Of a stretch of DNA of 64,000 bases, positions 62,265-64,000 are shown in pieces. The position numbers and the translations under genes are program-made. The notes beneath the pieces were generated by a model that was not told the origin of the DNA, ran no database searches, and saw only the letters and a list, made by a program, of their open reading frames with translations. The stretch is from positions 5,171,814 through 5,235,813 of the forward strand of contig NZ_CP118164.1 in the NCBI RefSeq assembly GCF_028748185.1. Direction: 5' to 3'. The stretch's first letter is position 1, and every line of letters begins with the position of its first letter. This DNA comes from Bremerella sp. P1 (GTDB lineage: Bacteria > Planctomycetota > Planctomycetia > Pirellulales > Pirellulaceae).

Positions 62265-63116
62265 ATGGAAAACTTCCGGATTGGCATTCCCAGCAAAGGG
62301 CGACTCGCGGAAGTCGCCACCGAACTTCTCGGCGACGCCGGCCTGAAATTCCGTCGCCAAGATCGCAGCCTGTTTGCGCGGGTTCGCGATATGCCGATCG
62401 ACATCACCTTCCTGCGAACCGACGACATCCCGGTGCTTTGTGCCGAAGGTGCCATCGATATGGGGATCACCGGAAGTGACCTCGTCGAGGAAGCGGAAGT
62501 CGAAGTCGATACCCGCATGGAACTGGGCGTCGGCAAATGCCGCTTGGCGTTGTGCGTGCCGGAAGACACCGACTGGAAGAGCGTCGAGGACATGAAGACA
62601 TGCCGCGTCGCGACCAGCTTCCCCAATGTGACCAAGAACTATCTGGAAGCCAACGGAGCAAAGCCGCACCTGGTGAACCTGTCAGGCTCGGTGGAAGTGA
62701 TGATCTCGCTGGGTATTGCCGATGCGATCGTCGACCTGGTCGAAACGGGCAGCACGTTGGCGGCGAATCGTTTGAAGATCTTCGCCGAGATCGGCAGCTA
62801 CCAAACGGTACTCATCCAGAACAAGCAGAAGCGTCAGCCAGAGCTTGCCGATCGGATTGTTCGCCGGTTGGAAGGGGTCGTGATCGCCCGCGACTACTCG
62901 CTGCTGGAGTACAACATTCCCCGCGAGAAACTGGCCGAAGCCGAAAAGATCACGCCTGGTTTCAATTCGCCCACGATCAACCCGCTGGAAGACGACGCCT
63001 GGTGCGCCGTGCGGGCCATGGTCAAGCGCAAAGAAGTCATCGACGTGATGGAGAAGCTCGAACAACTCGGTGCGTCGGCGATCCTGCAGACGAACATCGC
63101 CAACTGCCGGCTGTAA
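62265..63116 (+). CDS. hisG: ATP phosphoribosyltransferase, long form
   Basis: 283 residues, the length of the long hexameric HisG with a C-terminal regulatory ACT-like domain, so no HisZ partner is needed. NFRIGIPSKGRLAEVATELL at the start; FLRTDDIPVLCAEGAIDMGI (about 49-68), GITGSDLVEE, ATSFPNVTKNYLE, and the PRPP-binding ADAIVDLVETGSTLAANRL (about 151-169). The regulatory domain is at about 205-283 (ITPGFNSPTINPLEDDAWC). It starts histidine synthesis from ATP and PRPP and is normally inhibited by histidine. Confidence 0.95.
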   Translation: MENFRIGIPSKGRLAEVATELLGDAGLKFRRQDRSLFARVRDMPIDITFLRTDDIPVLCAEGAIDMGITGSDLVEEAEVEVDTRMELGVGKCRLALCVPEDTDWKSVEDMKTCRVATSFPNVTKNYLEANGAKPHLVNLSGSVEVMISLGIADAIVDLVETGSTLAANRLKIFAEIGSYQTVLIQNKQKRQPELADRIVRRLEGVVIARDYSLLEYNIPREKLAEAEKITPGFNSPTINPLEDDAWCAVRAMVKRKEVIDVMEKLEQLGASAILQTNIANCRL

Positions 63117-63153
63117 AGTCTAGGATTGGCTGCACCGGCAAGCGTTGTTTAAC

Positions 63154-63197
63154 AAATCTCGTCTCGTCTCCCCTCAGGGGAGAGGGGACTAAGATTT
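63154..63197. repeat. Copy of the dispersed G/C-rich repeat with a hairpin
   Basis: AAATCTCGTCTCGTCTCCCC, TCA, then GGGGAGAGGGGACTAAGATTT: CTCCCC (63168-63173) pairs with GGGGAG (63177-63182), and AAATCT pairs with AGATTT at the ends. It lies between hisG and the DsbD-like gene, which converge, and resembles sequences at 48.28 kb and 57.04 kb. Might also end transcription. Confidence 0.6.
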
Positions 63198-63227
63198 GCT
63201 AGGTAGCTTAAGAGTTGGGCGGTGGCT

Positions 63228-64000
63228 CTATTCCTGCATCGCCGTTTGCTTGGGCAGGCTGCTTGATTCCTGCTGGGCGGCGTTCAGGCTTTCGATGACC
63301 TTCGATTCGGTCAGCAGGTCGCTCAAGACGTACACCTCGCCTGCTTTCCCACCGGGGAAGATGGCCAGCAGTGGGATGCTGTTGGAGCCCAGTTTGTTGA
63401 TGAACTTCTGAACCTGGGGACTGTTGTCGTGCGTGGTGTTGGTCCAGTCGACCAGCATAGGCACAATCCCGTGTTGGTTCACGACTTCACCCACGCCATC
63501 GGTGTTGATCGCCGTGTAGTAGTTCACCTTGCAGGTCGGGCACCAGTCGGCAGTGAAGTCGACCATGACCGTCTCGCCGGCTTGCTGCCGAGCGTAGATG
63601 TCATTCTCCAGTGCGGGCCAGCGTTCTTCGGCGTACGTGTCCCAGGCAATGCTGCCGTCGTGGGTGTCTCCTTCGATCAGGTTGGTGTACGAGAAGTACC
63701 CGATGCCGATCGCGACGACGAACGCACCAATCGTGGTGGCGATCTTCGAGCTCTTGTGCTCCAGCGTGTGTACCTGACCCAGCATCCAGCAGCCGGCTCC
63801 TAAGCCGACAAGCAGCGTCAGCGTTGGAACGACGTATTCATCCGGCATGGTGTACATCAGGTAGACGACCGTCAGCATCATGACGAAGCCCATCAGCTGC
63901 TTGAAAGCCACCATCCAGTTACCCGGCTTGGGCAGGAAGGAGATCAGACGTGGGTTCATACCGATGATCAAGTAGGGCGAAGCCATCCCTAGACCGATCG
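63228..64000 (-). CDS. DsbD/CcdA-thioredoxin type protein, C-terminal part (continues past the right edge)
   Basis: The minus-strand frame ends at 63228 and is still open at 64000 (reading IGLGMASPYLIIGMNP, typical of the last part of a DsbD transmembrane domain). Visible are three membrane helices (FKQLMGFVMMLTVVYLMYT; VVPTLTLLVGLGAGCWMLG; IATTIGAFVVAIGIGYFSYT) and a C-terminal thioredoxin domain with VMVDFTADWCPTCKVNYYTA, whose CPTC is the redox pair. DsbD-type proteins carry electrons from cytoplasmic thioredoxin to the periplasm for disulfide reduction and cytochrome c maturation. The ATG at 63986 is internal, not the start. Confidence 0.88.
   Translation of the reverse strand, partial: IGLGMASPYLIIGMNPRLISFLPKPGNWMVAFKQLMGFVMMLTVVYLMYTMPDEYVVPTLTLLVGLGAGCWMLGQVHTLEHKSSKIATTIGAFVVAIGIGYFSYTNLIEGDTHDGSIAWDTYAEERWPALENDIYARQQAGETVMVDFTADWCPTCKVNYYTAINTDGVGEVVNQHGIVPMLVDWTNTTHDNSPQVQKFINKLGSNSIPLLAIFPGGKAGEVYVLSDLLTESKVIESLNAAQQESSSLPKQTAMQE

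Overview
This is a 64 kb piece of a planctomycete chromosome, most probably from the order Pirellulales (Blastopirellula/Bremerella/Rhodopirellula relatives). That assignment is an inference from gene families: four DUF1559 prepilin-like proteins with the N-terminal methylation motif, small lipoprotein partners, a planctomycete cytochrome C/DUF1549 protein, ECF sigma factors next to a FecR/LamG membrane protein, a Tat-exported Gfo/Idh/MocA oxidoreductase, and futalosine-pathway menaquinone genes.

Left part (1-10 kb, minus strand, visibly more A+T-rich than the rest): an ECF sigma factor, a FecR/LamG protein, a second ECF sigma factor, two tandem copies of a prepilin-like + lipoprotein module, and the start of a c-type cytochrome/DUF1549 gene that runs off the left edge. 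A lone DUF1559 gene follows at 9.1-9.9 kb. At 10.5-14.0 kb lies an integrative element: an unknown 402-residue protein, a small helix-turn-helix (excisionase-like) protein and a tyrosine recombinase that abuts the 3' end of a tRNA-Ser(GCU) gene.

Core part (14-64 kb): an M28 peptidase with PDZ domains; a PAS-AraC regulator divergent from another DUF1559 + lipoprotein pair; an iron-sulfur photolyase; an OGFr-domain protein; ApbE; a Tat oxidoreductase; a PhoR-PhoU-PhoB phosphate regulatory cluster with a PHO-box-like array in front of phoU; pyruvate carboxylase followed after 3 nt by biotin ligase (enzyme plus the enzyme that activates it); a TrmH-type RNA methyltransferase; a cysteine-rich lipoprotein beside an OprO/OprP-like porin; a beta-carbonic anhydrase + SulP transporter operon (probable bicarbonate uptake); metE divergent from a MocR-type regulator; YihY; a PcrA/UvrD helicase; a GspF-like membrane protein; an Mre11/SbcD-like protein coupled to a Rad50/YhaN-like ATPase; a secreted alpha/beta hydrolase; mqnA-mqnC; two zinc-ribbon proteins; miaA; hisE-hisG; and the C-terminal part of a DsbD-type protein that runs off the right edge.

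The most unusual items are: (1) the SbcD-like protein at 49.5 kb, which by eye has lost five of the seven Mre11 metal ligands while remaining coupled to an intact-looking ATPase with a transmembrane hairpin and an unusual Pro/Glu-rich C-terminal tail; (2) the integrative element with an unknown cargo protein; (3) the duplicated prepilin/lipoprotein modules under two ECF sigma factors; and (4) several intergenic palindromic repeats, including a roughly 200-bp nested palindrome at 56.8-57.0 kb. All assignments come from reading the sequence; no database search was possible.
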